Shown piece by piece: positions 1 through 12,533 of a DNA stretch of 64,000 bases. The notes beneath the pieces are model-generated. The model did not search any database and was not told the origin of the DNA. It worked only from the letters and a program-made list of their open reading frames with translations. Location: the NCBI GenBank assembly GCA_004123355.1, contig SCHM01000002.1, positions 10,699,569-10,763,568 on the forward strand, written 5' to 3'. How positions within the stretch are numbered: position 1 is the first letter of the stretch; every line of letters starts with the position of its first letter. Source of the DNA: Amphirosellinia nigrospora (lineage: Eukaryota; Ascomycota; Sordariomycetes; Xylariales; Xylariaceae). The translations under genes and the position numbers were made by a program.

Positions 1-492
1 ACGAGATCGACCCATCGCTCTGGAAATAAATCGCAGGCATGCCAATCGATGATACAGCCGCCCGTCGCAACCTCGTCTTCGAGGGCGTCGAGAAGCTATA
101 CGGGCACACTTTCAGTTAGTTTCGTGTTTCGACTTGATCTTCTCCCCGGTCCCCCGTGCGCAGAACGGTGATTCCATCACTCCCATATATGCGATACACT
201 CCTCTCGACATCACGCTGCTTTCCTTTCTTTCTCCTCGTTGCCATGCCAAGAGGGCAATTAGAAAGGGGGTCGGTAGAAAATATACAATCAGCAAGAGGA
301 ATAACCCACCTTGTCCTCATCCACGATCCAGCTCTGGTACTCCTCATCCCAGCCTTCATGACAATCCTTGTCCTTGACGATCTGGTTGACCGACACATGG
401 CGAAGGCTGGTGCGCTCGGCCAGCATCTCACAGTGCGTCGTCTTGCCTACGCCGGGCGTACCCGTCACGACGATGTTTGGGTTCGCGCGCAT
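1..492 (-). CDS. FAP7: Fap7 / adenylate kinase isoenzyme 6 homologue, 3' part cut by window edge
   Basis: Two exons are visible: 310-492 (start codon at 490-492) and 1-95, joined by an intron at 96-309 with GT and AG ends. Exon 1 opens MRANPNIVVTGTPGVGKTTH, which carries the Walker A P-loop of the family (GTPGVGKTT), and continues through the family segment GWDEEYQSWIVDEDK. After splicing, exon 2 reads LLDALEDEV, then GGCIIDWHACDLFPERW, the signature of AK6/Fap7. Known role: Fap7 is an adenylate kinase/ATPase that binds Rps14 and is needed for the final 20S-to-18S rRNA cleavage in the small ribosomal subunit. The C-terminal half lies outside the window. No frame break is seen in the visible part. 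The spliced junction matches the family exactly, so identification is firm. Confidence 0.93.
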
Positions 493-1647
493 TTCCCGTC
501 TCTTTGTCTCTCTTCCTTCGTCTCTGAAACAGTCGTCGGCTACGTCCCTGCACCCCCTACTGATGCTTGTACTGTTTCCTTCTCCGCTGGTCCCGTGTTA
601 ATGTTGATCACCTAGACGGTGGTAAGAAGGGGTATGTCCGTGCGCCTTGTCTTCTTAGTCTCTGAACCCTTCTACTTTGCGTGTATAGTTTTGGTAATTG
701 ATTGACCAATGCGGAGGCGAGAGTGCGCAATAGATAATCGAGCAGGAGTAAACGAACAGGTTGATCTAAAAGCTTGATCGACGAGAAATTATAGTTGGTC
801 TTGTGAGGTAGCAAAGTAGTAACTAAGTACTCAGCTGAGAATTCCGTTTTTTTCAGTCAGTGCAAGAAAAGTCGGCTAAACTAACGTAAATATCACTCTC
901 TTATTCTTGTTTAGCCAAGAAGCTATTATCGAAGCATATAATTTTCGTGTAGTTGAAGTTGGATGCGATTGCGTGTAGCACTCACTAAGATACCCTTCTT
1001 AGTGGTATTAGCCATGTGCCCGCCTTGATGAATTTTTATGCACTGTTTGACAACTGCCCGCATTAGAGGCAGAGGATGGCGGGTCACGTGCATGGAACTT
1101 TCGCTCTTCGTGCCACACCTACCTTTATCAATAACAATCTCTTAGGTTAGTCAACATCAACCTTGATGCTTCGATGGTATAGAATTGCTCTAAAAGTAGG
1201 GAGGGTCTTTTTCGTCCCCCAGCAATGATGTACACCGCCACACATAGATACTACAAAGCGTTTATCGTACTTCGATACTACCTTTCTTGTCCCGGCTCCG
1301 GTGAGCCTCCAAGCATGCATGACGACATAAAAAAGCAGCATTGTAACCCCACCCATGGATCGCGTGTGAGCTCTCTAGTTCAATCATGTCTCGATATCCA
1401 TTAAATAGCTGTACACGCAAGTAGCCACTTGCTCGTCTGACGGCCTGGGGCCTCTGCACCAGCCCGGATGCACCCCAGCAAGTCGTCAAGGGAAGCCAGT
1501 CCGGTCTTAGCTCATTATTGTACCCGTTATTTTCCGCCAACCGTAATATCTATCATATATTATCTTCTTCAAGTCATGAGCATCCCATTACGAGATCCGT
1601 ATTGGTTGGTAATTGAAGTCTGAAAATCTCGGTGTGAGAGTGCGGCT
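493..1647. other. Intergenic, FAP7 promoter and myosin V 3' side
   Basis: About 1.15 kb between the FAP7 start and the myosin V stop. It holds only short frames without recognisable similarity or codon bias. I see no tRNA, repeat or further gene. Confidence 0.6.
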
Positions 1648-4600
1648 CTACGCACCATCTGCCTCGACTTCCTCGACATCGGCAAGTTCTTCCTCGCCGT
1701 CATAGGCCTCTAGCTTTTCTTGCTGAGCAATGGCTTGGGCAGATACTATCTCCGCTAGCCGCTTTAGCCTTGGCGTTTGTAGCCCTGTAGAATGACATTA
1801 GTTGCTGTCCTGATACGATTGCACCGCGTCAACTTACATGATGGCGTGTATGTTTCAAGCGCTGTGATGCACGTGGCTCGGCAATTGCATACGGGCCGCT
1901 ATCATCCATATCCACAGCCTGCAACAGGAGAACGTCGCTCTTCTCCGTTACTCTGGAAGCCACAGCTTTCATGATCTCTCCATTGATAGGTTGTTCATAA
2001 TCGGCGACAAGATACTGGTTCAGAAGCTTTTGTATTTGATTAGGCGATAGCCTAAGGAGTTATTAGTACTACAACTGCATTACAGAATAAACGCAGACTT
2101 ACATCCAGCATATGTCTTGAATGATCTCGATGTCGTTCAAGGTTGCCTTTTTAAGCTGTAGAAGCTTTGTTGCTTGCTAAAAAAAGTTAGTAAATGATTA
2201 AACATGTCTTAACGTTTGGTGTCATTGCATACCATCAAGTGTTCGAGCTGTAGAGTACCCTCTGGCATATCGTGACTCTTACACCATTCCTCAATACGGG
2301 TGATATTATAGTTGATCTGGAGTCCACGTTTCCACGACAAAAAGTTTCTTCGCATGAGCAGATCGTTGAACGCAGTCACACCACCAGCTTCAAAAGGTGT
2401 GTCACAGTCTGGGTAATGATTGCGTCCTCCAAGTAGTAGGCTTTCATAGCTCTCAAGACATTGTTCAAAAGGCTGAGCAGGTTGTCCATGCTGTAGGCGG
2501 GAGCTGAGCTAGACTGCAGCAGCTTGCCGAGGAATCTATTACTTTCATTCGTGACGAAGCCGGGCAGTGACTGGGATTCGATAATGGCTGGAATAACCAT
2601 CTTATGTAGCTTCTTTTTTAGAATCTTCATCCAGGTATGATAAATATTGAACTCAAGACTTTCAAGGTCATGTTTGACGATTTCCAGTAGCCGGTCGTAC
2701 TCGTAGTTGTCCGTCTTCTGCGCCTCGTACCAGTCCTCGGCAAGGAAGACGAAAGAAAGCATCTCATGGACGTTGGACAACCAGAAGGCACCAGGGTTAA
2801 TGGCATCTTCGCCGTCATGTTGCATAACCTCTTGTTGAATTGACTGCATCACATTGGCTAGGAACCTCTCAGACTCCTTAACGAAGCCGTTATTCCACAT
2901 TTCGGATGTCACAAGGTTGATCAAGTAGGCTGGGAAGAGGACTTCTTTGTCAGATGGCGGGCTTAGTACTGGGCAAAATCTTGAGGTTTTGATCAAACCC
3001 ATGGTAACTTCTTCGTTCAAACCATCCTCGTCAGCCAAAGCGATTCAAGCTCCATCTCGATCGTATCCACACCCGGAATGAAACCAGCACCGGGGCGGTG
3101 GCTGTTGGTCACGGCCATAGATACGGGTCGTGGGTTGTAAGCAGCACTGAAACGATCCATCACGCTAGGCTCTGCACCAGCACTCCGTCGCTTAGGCTTC
3201 TTGGAGGACACAAGATTGATCAAGCCATTTGGAAGAGATGGCACACCATTGCCATTCACTAGTTCGCCGTTTATTGGGCCCGAACGCCTGGCCAGCTCGA
3301 GTTCTTCGGCCATTTGGGCGAGCTTCCCTGAGCGTTGTCTTCTCATTCAGATGGTGAGTGGTTTCTTGTCGAATCCGTTCTAGTTCGTCGTTCGCAGTGC
3401 GTAAAGATTCTTTCAATTCCCTCTCTTCGTCCTGCATTCTCTTGACATTCATCGTAGAATCGTCAAAGTTCTGTTGCAGCTTCTTCATTTCCTCCTCCAT
3501 TGCCTGCAATTTAGCAACGGCAATACCAGCTTGGTTTGCTTCCGCTTGCAACTCCTTGGTCCGAGTCTCAAGAGCATTGTGTCTGCTCTTCCATGATTTG
3601 ATCTGGCTTTCGTAGTTCTCTACTTGGCTGACGAGGCTCTTGTTTTGCGTCTTCATAGTACCCAGCGACTGGGTTAATTCGACGACCTTGTTCTCTAGCT
3701 TATAAGAAATTTGCTTGAGATCGCGAGCTTCCTCTCGAATCTTCTTGTACTCCTTCCTCGCCTGCTTAGCTCGCCACAAACTCTGAACCAATACAACCTT
3801 TTTGCGGTAACTTCTGAATGCGCGAGTTGCCTTCGAGCTCGCCATACGCGCTGGATGAGTTTGACAGCGTTGCCCACGCGTGTTTCCATGATTTCTCTTC
3901 TTCGTAGATAACCCTTGGCAGCCGCTTGGGCAAGGATAATATTGTTGCGGATCTGCAAGAATGCCTTTCGCTCCTTCTGGCCTCGCCAGACTCTTTGGAT
4001 GGTGGTGCCGCCTTGATCGTGCGAAGTTCTTGTGCTTTGACCCTTGTAGCATAGGCTCGTGCGAGGGTCTGGAATTCGATAATTGCTCACGCGCTTCCAG
4101 ATACTTGCGCCGGTAATATTTGGCCCTGAGATTCTTTGAATCATTATGGCGGCCTCGCTCATCCGGCTCTGTCGCAGGTTCTCCAGGTGTGCCAGCATGC
4201 CGGCGCGGAAGAAGATCTTTGTCAAACCTAGCTGGTAGGTATCGTTCCCTGTACCCGTCAGGAGCCTAGAGCCTGCGCCAGAATTTCCTTGACCAGCTGT
4301 CGAATCTCGGTCTGCCATCTAGAAGACGGGATCAACAGATAGTATCTTAAAGCAAATTCTTCATAAGTCCAGCGACCTGGGTACCCAGCACAACTAATGC
4401 GGATCGTTTCAAGAACACCACAAGCCCGAAGCTGGCTGAGAACCATAGGGCCCTCAAACTTCCACGACTCTTTGCCTCGTTAGGTTTGATGCAACGAATA
4501 TAGTGAACATTTGTATTGCCAATCGTAGTCATGAGCTCGATGAGCGATGAGCGGAAAATACCACCAAGAGTAGGCTTGCGATTAACAGCCACTCCAATCT

Positions 4601-6691
4601 TCCGCCCAGCAGCGGGTTTGCAACGGCTGAACTTGATGAAGCAACATCCTTCTCACGCACAGCGGAAGCAGCCATCAGTACTTGCTTGAGGAACCTATTG
4701 GTTGATGCACGCAGTACTGCCATGTGCTCATCAGGGACCGTGTCTCTTTTTCTCGATAAAACCTTCCGATTCATAAGTCACATCGATGGCATAGTGGCAC
4801 ACCGTAAATGCCGACTTGCCAAAACGCGGCTTCTTGTAGAACTTGTTCTTGTCCCCGGAAAGTTATGGTGTAGCTTAGTAACGAACTGCTCGTCAGTGCC
4901 CATAGGCAGTCTTGATTCTTCATCTAGTAATGATAGAATTCCGAGTTTCCCTTCAATGAGATCGATGCAAGGTTGGTTATCGGAGAACTCGATAAACGTC
5001 CAGTCAATTTGCTCTCGGACATATTCCTCCTGTTCAAGCCTGAAAACATGTGAATTGAACTGCTGTTGCAATTTTTCGTTGGCATAATTGATGCAGAATT
5101 GCTCGAAAGAGTTCTTTGCGAAATGCTCGAAACCGTAGATATCTAGAACACCAATAAAAGAACTGACACGGCTCAAGACCTCGTCAGCTGCAAGACTCCT
5201 GTTGATGATCTCCACTAGCCAGTCGAAAAGACTGGAGTAAATATATTTGGCAACGGAGTCACGGACAACAAGGCTTGCTGCTGTGTGAGGTTGGACACAA
5301 TCTTCTCACCGCGAGTGACCAGCTGCTTCTTTACAATCCACTTAGCAAAATCAGTCGCATCGATGCCCAGGATGGCGCAAGCACGCTGAAGGGACGGCTC
5401 CGTAGCGGCCAAAACACTGTCAGTTCGCGAAGCGCCGATCTTAACGTTGCCCAGATGCAAAAGACCAGCAAGGAGGTTGAAGATACCCGACTGTTGGGTC
5501 TCGTCCACTCCAATTGTTTTTAACGAGCTCTTGGTGGCCATAAACTCGGCCTGGTCGTCAACCCCATCAATCACGGGCGCATTTCCTTGATTAAGATAGT
5601 CAAACTGCTCAGCTGGCAAAAGCCCTAGTTCCTGTCGCTCCTTGTCCGTGGCGCCCGCTAGAAGTTGGTAGAAGATGTGGTAATTCCTTTCTTTCAAAGG
5701 CTGGAACACCAATCGCGATCGTTCTAAAAGGTACGTCCGGATTCGAGCTCCAATGATGTTGGTCTTGTCATCAAACATGATTTCAATATACTTTCCAAAT
5801 CGTGAGGAATTGTCGTTACGAGTGGTTTTAGCGTTACCAAAAGCTTCCATTATAGGATTGGTGGCCAGGATCTGTTCTTCCGTCTCACTCATCGCCTCGG
5901 CACCCTTCTTTGATTTCCCGCCCGGATTGTCCGGCGATTCTCTCGTTGCGAAATAACGCATGATATATTTGGCACTGACCGTTTTTCCAGCACGGACTCT
6001 CCAGAAACGACGACGGTCTGATTCCGGCCATCCTTTATCATTTTTCTATGTTTTCGGTAAGCCAAATTCGCTCTCGAGGCACAGTGATCGACCTACATGA
6101 AAGCTTCCTCCGCAATGGCGAATAGATGCGGTGCTTGTGTTTCACGTTGTCTGCCGGCATATACTTGAACCATGCCTGGACGTAGAGCGAATCGACACGA
6201 GCGAAAGGATTTGTTGCTATCAACACTATACCACTGTATGTGTAAATCTCTTTCTGCGCGTATCGAAGCCGAATTGCTTGGAGAACTTTGGGAGCACGGG
6301 TTAGCACCGTGGCTCAAAGCAAGCGGCGGGCAAAGGCGAGGGAGAGCATACCAGCAGGCTCGTTTAGATGGGACAAGTTTGTGAGATCATCGCTAGCTTC
6401 GAGCATGGATGGATTCATCAGCGGGGGTAAGGATGGGTCATTGCCATTCTGTAGAGCGTCTACGGACAACACAATCTCTTTAGTCTAGCGAAGCATCGGG
6501 ATGGTCAGCTCATGACTCTTGTCGACACAACAATAAGTTGGGTAGATTTTGCGTACCTCCTCACTCTCAAGCTTGAAAGTCAGTTTGACTTTGTCGCCAT
6601 CGACAGACTTGTGAATAACCTCAGACGCCACCCACCCTTCGGTGGCATCGGGCTGCCAAGCTCTCGTACCAACATCGTAGCTATGCGACAT
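1648..6691 (-). CDS. MYO2: Class V myosin heavy chain
   Basis: An actin-based cargo motor for polarised transport of secretory vesicles and organelles. Inferred exons on the minus strand: 6557-6691, 6352-6484, 6097-6285, 2233-6045, 2103-2176, 1838-2051 and 1648-1784, all GT-AG. The start [12 protein letters not shown] begins the SH3-like N-terminal subdomain. The motor follows, with the P-loop near 5990-6010 (GES, then GKT), the switch region near 5790-5830 ([15 protein letters not shown]) and the relay region near 5130-5160 ([10 protein letters not shown]). IQ motifs lie at about 3850-4170 (repeats such as [14 protein letters not shown]), a coiled coil at 3300-3780, and the globular DIL cargo domain from about 3040 to the stop ([10 protein letters not shown], then SWIRLQ-type helices). 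The acidic tail ends [14 protein letters not shown]. At least a dozen one-base frame breaks interrupt the large exon, among them 6180 (VPGM), the P-loop, 5265, 4860, 4750 (poly-A), 4620, 4470, 4260, three around 4000-4150, 3320, 3040, 2400 and 1860. Protein conservation resumes in another frame each time, so sequence error is much more likely than decay. Confidence 0.93.
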
Positions 6692-9255
6692 GGGAGGCTG
6701 GTCGGGGGGCGTATTAGACGAAGATAATGTCGAGTATCAGATGCAGCGTGTCGTGGGGAATCGGACGGTCGGAGAGCAACTTAGAAAGAAGCCAACGCTG
6801 AAGGCATTCGTGTCGAGTATAGGAGCGAGTATCGTGATTCAGGAGGTTTTTACATAAAGTGTAAAGTACAGTGCTACTGATGACACAGGTCGTCGCGGAA
6901 TAGTTGCACGACGCGGGACGACAAAGGGTATCTAAGTGCTTGAGAACCTATTCCCGGAGAGACGAGAAAGCAGAAAACAGGCAACGAGGGCGGTCGAGAA
7001 GATGGCTGGTGTTGTCGAGCGTTAGGAGTCGTGGTGGTGACAGATTAGAGCTGGATGGACCCTATTCGCTCCTACCAGCCTCTGAGGAAGAAAGATGATA
7101 TGGGGAGTAGAAATTGGGGGGATAAAGGGTGTGCGCTTAGCCTATTTGGGCATAGTACAGGCTCTAGGAACATGGGTAGAAAAACGTGAACATGGTCTAT
7201 GCTGTACAGCGCATACGGCACGCAAACTGGCTGCTGATTCTGCTACCTGCATGTACGTAGTACTTTCACACAACAGGCCACAATCACATTGATATTGGTG
7301 AAGTATTCAACCTGCTATGCGTAAAGGTAGTTCTCCAGATAGAAGCTCCACTAGAGATAGGTACACTTGCATACCGAGTGTGTAACTACCATACCATACC
7401 AACCCGTTTGTGTCCACTATATTACTTATTTAGGTTAGACTCCAAGGCTAACTAACTTAGGTGCAGGCACTGTAAGCAGACATGTACATGTATGTGGGTA
7501 AGCCGCTAAGTGCTATATTATGTGGTGGGGAGTGCACTACGACTCAATGCCTTACGTACCCGCGACCTCCTATCATACACTTCTCACCGCTTCATACCAC
7601 GTAGTGACTACTTTTTCAAGCCGCCTCTCTTGATCTGTCCTGTATTGAAGTAGTCGAGGTGGCTGTCAACTTTTTTTGTCTACAATTAGGCTTGTGCGCA
7701 CCTCACCGACAAAGAGTAGAAGTCTACGGGGGTGGATTAGGTCTCATCACCCACCCCTGTGCTGCGCATAGATGACAACATTTCACCAACGAACCATCTT
7801 TTTTTTCTTATAAAAAACCGAATTGGATTCATCTCTGATTGTACTAAGTAGCTTTGGCTACACGTACATATACCCATAATTATCCTCAAAAGAGATTAGA
7901 TTAATCCTGCTTCAAACTTCCATCATTCGATGGGATCGGCTGTACCCCAAGTATAGACATATTGTCACATATTGAAGGTCTAAGGGTTAATAAAACCCTC
8001 CGCTGGCGCGAGCTTCCCGGTACGGCTCCAGGGATGCCATGTGGCACAATCCGCGTTTCTTATTACATGTACCCAGTAGGGTGTTGTACCGGGCAACTTC
8101 AACAATAACAAAGCGGACACGCTTGAGTCGACAACTATATCACATCCTATGGGAGGTAGATATATTTCATGGAGGGAGAATGAGTGGCCGGGAGCCTTTT
8201 TCCCACATGTTTTCTTTACCACTACGCGCATAACCGCTCCTGCAAGGGATCCCAGACCGCCGCAAGAGGTTGGGGTAGCGACATCTTTATGCCGCTGTAG
8301 CCAGTAGCCCGGACTCAAGCCCATTGATTCGTCTAGTCTTCCGTTGTTTCATCTAGACCTTAAGATTGGCAACAACTTTATCGGATCTCGAGTAATGTTT
8401 AGGTGATCATCTCCCATAACGTTCCATAACCTCATCTCATAACTCGATTTTACTCCCACACTAGGTCGTGTTGAAGATTCAACATAGAGCTATAAGTATC
8501 GGTGTCAAGACACGGCACAAAACGTTACTTTACTTTCTTGCCTATTGATTCGTTTGGACGCTGACCATAAAGGTGATGCGAGCTACTGTTTCCTTAGATT
8601 ATGACTTATGAGTCCACGGTTCTTTGGTAGTCCACTGCATACACCCTCTCTCCATGCAGTCGTTTGAATTACCTGATACAGTCTCTGTTCTATTAGAGAA
8701 ATAAATAGACAGAAGCGGCAACCAGCATCGCCTGCAGACATATGTGAAAGTGGCCTCCCAGTTCGTGAACAGCGTAGACATACATGTATGCAAAGTAGAT
8801 GTAAAGTCACCTGAATTTCGGTCGTGCCGCTTTGTTGGGCGGAAAAGCCAGTACCTCCAGTTGTACTTATAAGCTTAGCCTCAAAAGCCCGCCTAGCTCA
8901 TCCATGTCTCTCTCCAGACCATGTGCTGCTGCTTTTCCCTTCAGCCAAACCATCCGCCCCAGCATTAGCCATAGCCAGGGTAAAACTTGAAGAAAAACCG
9001 TCATCAATACAGGACAAGAATCCGAAAGCAGCCTGAAACTTGATGAAAATACCAGTCTATTTTCGGGAGAAAGAGTCGCAGACTAACGTGATCCCTGCGG
9101 CATGGAAATGGACCGATCATATGCGCTATTGTCAGGGAGAAGATAGTAGTAAACCTGAGTAAAGACAAGACACAGTGGATATGGCTCGGTCACCGTTGTC
9201 CATTAGATTTTGCGTCGATAGTAAATACGAAGCTTTATGAGTGGGTATGTGCCCT
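6692..9255. other. Intergenic, no gene supported
   Basis: About 2.5 kb holding the myosin V promoter/leader and the 3' side of NAP1. Short frames at 7980-8324, 8583-8810 and 8824-9036 have no recognisable similarity, lack splice support and are interrupted on both strands. No RNA gene is visible. Confidence 0.55.
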
Positions 9256-10729
9256 TTAACTTTGTTTGCATTCTTGAGCGTCTTGCTTTGGCTTTGCACC
9301 ATCGTCCTACGGAAAGAGAAGTTAGCTTGCAAACAGGAAAAGAAAAGTATTTAGATGGACGCACGTCGTCATCAGACTCCTCTTCGTCATCATCACGGTC
9401 TTCGCTAAGATCGTCATCATCATCTTCATCGTCCTCCTCGTCCACAAATCCATCATCATCGAGGTCATCAATCTCCTCAAATGCCAATGCTTCACACCGT
9501 GAACCAGTCGATAGCACGTGGGATTAGCTTCTCTTTGATGTCTTCGCCAAGCTGGTAGTCGAGCTCCAAACGCTCTTCAATGTCGCTAGCGGCATCTTCG
9601 TCCTCATCATCGTCGGTAGGGGCTTGGGAGGAGAGAAGAAATTAAAGAAAGATTCAGTGGGTACAGTCTTCTTGACAATACGAGTTTGCTTGGTATCTAC
9701 GTAGAAAATTAGTTAGTAATCTCAATGATGGTGTGGTCGCTTATTTGCATACTTTTATTCCTTTGCTTTTTGCTTTCGACGCGGACAGTAAGGTCCAGTC
9801 CCTCCTTCCATTTAATCTTGTCACCCTCAGCATGGTCGTAAATAAAATCACCACCATATCCGCTTTCGTTTTGATAATAGTAGGTCTTTGTGATGGTCTT
9901 GTTGGTGAAGTATTCATTCTCTGCAAACTCGAAGATGAGACGGAAACCGGGCTTATCGAGGTATTGCATTCGTATGTCGACCAGAGAGCGAAGAGCGCCC
10001 TCGTCGCGTTCAGTAATCATCTCAGCGAGAGAGATCTGATTCTTCATGGCCGATAACCAAAACTCGGGAATGCCAGAGACATCAGCACCCTCTGACTTAT
10101 CTGGCTGCTCAGCCTTGCTTTCAGCATCCTTTTCCTCATCCTCCTCGCCAGCCTCGACCTCTTCGTTGGTAGGCTCGGCTTTGCCGTTGACAATCTGGGC
10201 GCGCTTCTCGTAGAGGGGTGTGAATTTGGCAAAGTACTTCTTCTCCAGCTGAAGTACCTCTTCCTGGAATTCGGCCTCCAGTTTCGAGTGATCCTTTTGG
10301 ATACCCTTGAGTCCGGCGACACGTCGGCGAACAGGGGCGGGGAGAGATTCGACATAACCAGAGGAGCGGCCGACGAGGGAGCCCAAGCGACCTTGAATCA
10401 TCTGCACTAGCCGGGGATTCTGGGCAAAGATGGACGCGGCGGCAGCACGGTCCAGCAGGTCCTCTACATGAAGTGGAAGAGAGTTAGCCGTGCAAAACAG
10501 GAGATGGAACACTATAGAGACAACTAACCCTCCTTGATGCTAGCAACGCCCGGTTGTTGGGCATGGGAGGAGATGGGTGCGTTGCTGGCGGGTGTGTTCT
10601 GCGGGGTACTAGATATTAGGGTTAACGTCAGTCTGTCTCATCTGTACCACATGTAGAGCGCATGGTGATGAAGGTGTCTACATACGGCGCAGTGGCCTCA
10701 GGTCGGCGATTCTTGATGGGCTCGGCCAT
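9256..10729 (-). CDS. NAP1: Nucleosome assembly protein 1 (NAP family histone chaperone)
   Basis: A histone H2A-H2B chaperone that shuttles between cytoplasm and nucleus. Five exons on the minus strand: 10686-10729, 10529-10608, 9753-10463, 9365-9696 and 9256-9306. The start [14 protein letters not shown] is followed by an N-terminal segment ending in the family helix ([20 protein letters not shown]) and the long dimerisation helix ([20 protein letters not shown]). The NAP fold follows ([27 protein letters not shown], then [16 protein letters not shown] after the exon 3/4 junction). A strongly acidic C-terminal tail lies at 9365-9480. The protein ends CKQS, matching the conserved CKQQ/CKQS CAAX-like end of fungal Nap1. 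Two one-base breaks lie in exon 4, one in a run of C near 9625 and one near 9510 just before GEALAFEE. Both restore family sequence if corrected, so they read as base errors. Confidence 0.95.
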
Positions 10730-12533
10730 TGTGAACAGTGTTGATCGCAGGCGTCTCGAGACAATGGGTTGTAAAATGTTGGGGGAGAGATGGTAGAGAA
10801 AAAAAGTGGCGGAGAAAAAGGGCAGGGATAGTGGGTTCTGATAGTGGGAGGCGGTCGATGAGCACGGCGGGTCTGGCAGGTCTTGGGGCTCAACGTCTTT
10901 TCAGAGTGCTGTACCCAGGTAGGTAGGCAGGTAGGTGGGTTTCTTATAGGATCCTAGATACTGCGACCAAGTCCGCACCACAACTGAAGACGGGATGAGA
11001 TTGAGATTGTACCGAGGAAACCGAAGTTCACAAGGAAAGGAGGAGCTTGGAGGGGGAGGGAGGAAGGACGAAAGGATGAAAGGCTTCAGATGAGGTGTGT
11101 GTGTGTTTGAAATGTGGAAGACAGCATTTAATGGTTGGACGTGGTTGTTCAGATTCCCAGGTAGCGACTAGGCAGGGGCACAGAGCCCAAGACAGGAGGA
11201 TAGACCGCCCTAATTATCTACCTACCTGCCACTGTTAAATAGTGCAGGTGGGGTTATAGATTTTGCTGGGAAGTTGGACGTTTTAAACTTACCTAGGTAT
11301 AGGTACCTTGATGGATTTTGGTGGGTAGAACGACTGCTTGCGTACCTCCAGGCTGCTACCTGTCTTCCTAATACACATACACGCCTTTATTCTACTTGAG
11401 AGGTAGAGAGGTAATATTATATACCTCGGGTATTGTCTTGTCCTTTCGAGAGTAACTAACCCTCAGATTTGGAAGCTTGCCAAAACCTGTTGCCCGAGCC
11501 TTGTTTATGTACAATACTAATACAGGTGTTCACTGACATCAAATTCCGTGATATCCATGAGGTTAACTACCACTACACCTACTACCTTACCTAGGTGACT
11601 TTGACACATTATGCCAAGTACTCACTAGTACAAGCACTTGTATGTGTATGGAATACCACAACCACGAAGGTCTGCGTGGAGAGGAAATCGAGAGCGAATT
11701 GCTCGTCTTGCTAGGGCGGCCATTCACAAACCTACACGCACACAATGCAGCCATTTTCAGGTTTCGTGTATCCTTTGGGCAACAGTAGATGTAGGTAGGA
11801 AATTTGCACGTCATAGCTTTGTGCCATCCTGCGCCGCTGGTCCTGCCCAATGCTGCATGCCACCTGTCTCCACGTATATCAAGGAAAGGCAGAAATAATA
11901 GAAGTCAGTTCAAAAGCTACCTACCTGGTCCATCCGAGGCCGTTTGACCCATGCTTATCGTTATCTGCAAACTATCGATAAGGGCACTGAAGCTAGTGGG
12001 GAAGACTAAGTTCCGTGGAATGCAGCAATGGGAACAAGGTCATGGAAGTATAACAAGAACTACCACATTTTCCTTGTCGATTACCTAGCAGCTCACCAAT
12101 GCATCTCTTCCGTTATGGGGACTAGAAAGAGAAGAGGAAAAAACCGCGACCGCCCGTTTTTTTTAAAACCTCTTATTATCAGGTTGCAACCTGATCAAGA
12201 TAAGAGCCGTCAATAAATTGAGCTATGAGGTCAGACCAAGCTATACAGTTGCGCAGGTCAAGATAAGGAAAGATAAGGGTGCGTGTACCAGTATCTGCCG
12301 GTTAGCGTCGCATGCTTGGACAATTCCATGTCCTAACGCGACGATATCGGAAGCCCCTCGGAAAGCCCAATGCGCATTTCTAGGGTGAGCAAAGAGCGGC
12401 TGTCTATTTAACGTTACTGTGGTGGAAAAGACATTATTATTCTTGTATTCGACACCGCTAGCTTGCCGCGCATTGAGCGAGCGCTGGCGTAGTCGCAGTC
12501 GCGAGTCTAAAGTAGGCGAGTCCGTGTTTCGTC
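10730..12533. other. Divergent intergenic region between NAP1 and the P5B ATPase gene
   Basis: About 1.8 kb shared upstream by two divergent genes. It holds purine-rich leader sequence near 11040-11080 and copies of the CCTAGGTA-type motif (a perfect TACCTAGGTA at 11290-11299 and a partial one near 11588). No coding region is supported. Frames at 11587-11898 overlap on both strands and look random. Confidence 0.55.

Noticed and set aside
5990-6010. Myosin V as a pseudogene because the P-loop frame is broken
   Set aside because: The same type of one-base break affects many essential genes in the window, and protein conservation continues through the whole gene. A base-calling error is simpler.
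8824-9036. 70-codon open frame upstream of the NAP1 3' end, with the opposite strand also mostly open
   Set aside because: No recognisable domain, no splice signals that would extend it, and the opposite strand is interrupted. Probably chance.
9237-9527. Plus-strand serine-rich frame opposite NAP1
   Set aside because: It is the antisense of the acidic NAP1 tail: GAT/GAC codons read as poly-serine on the other strand.
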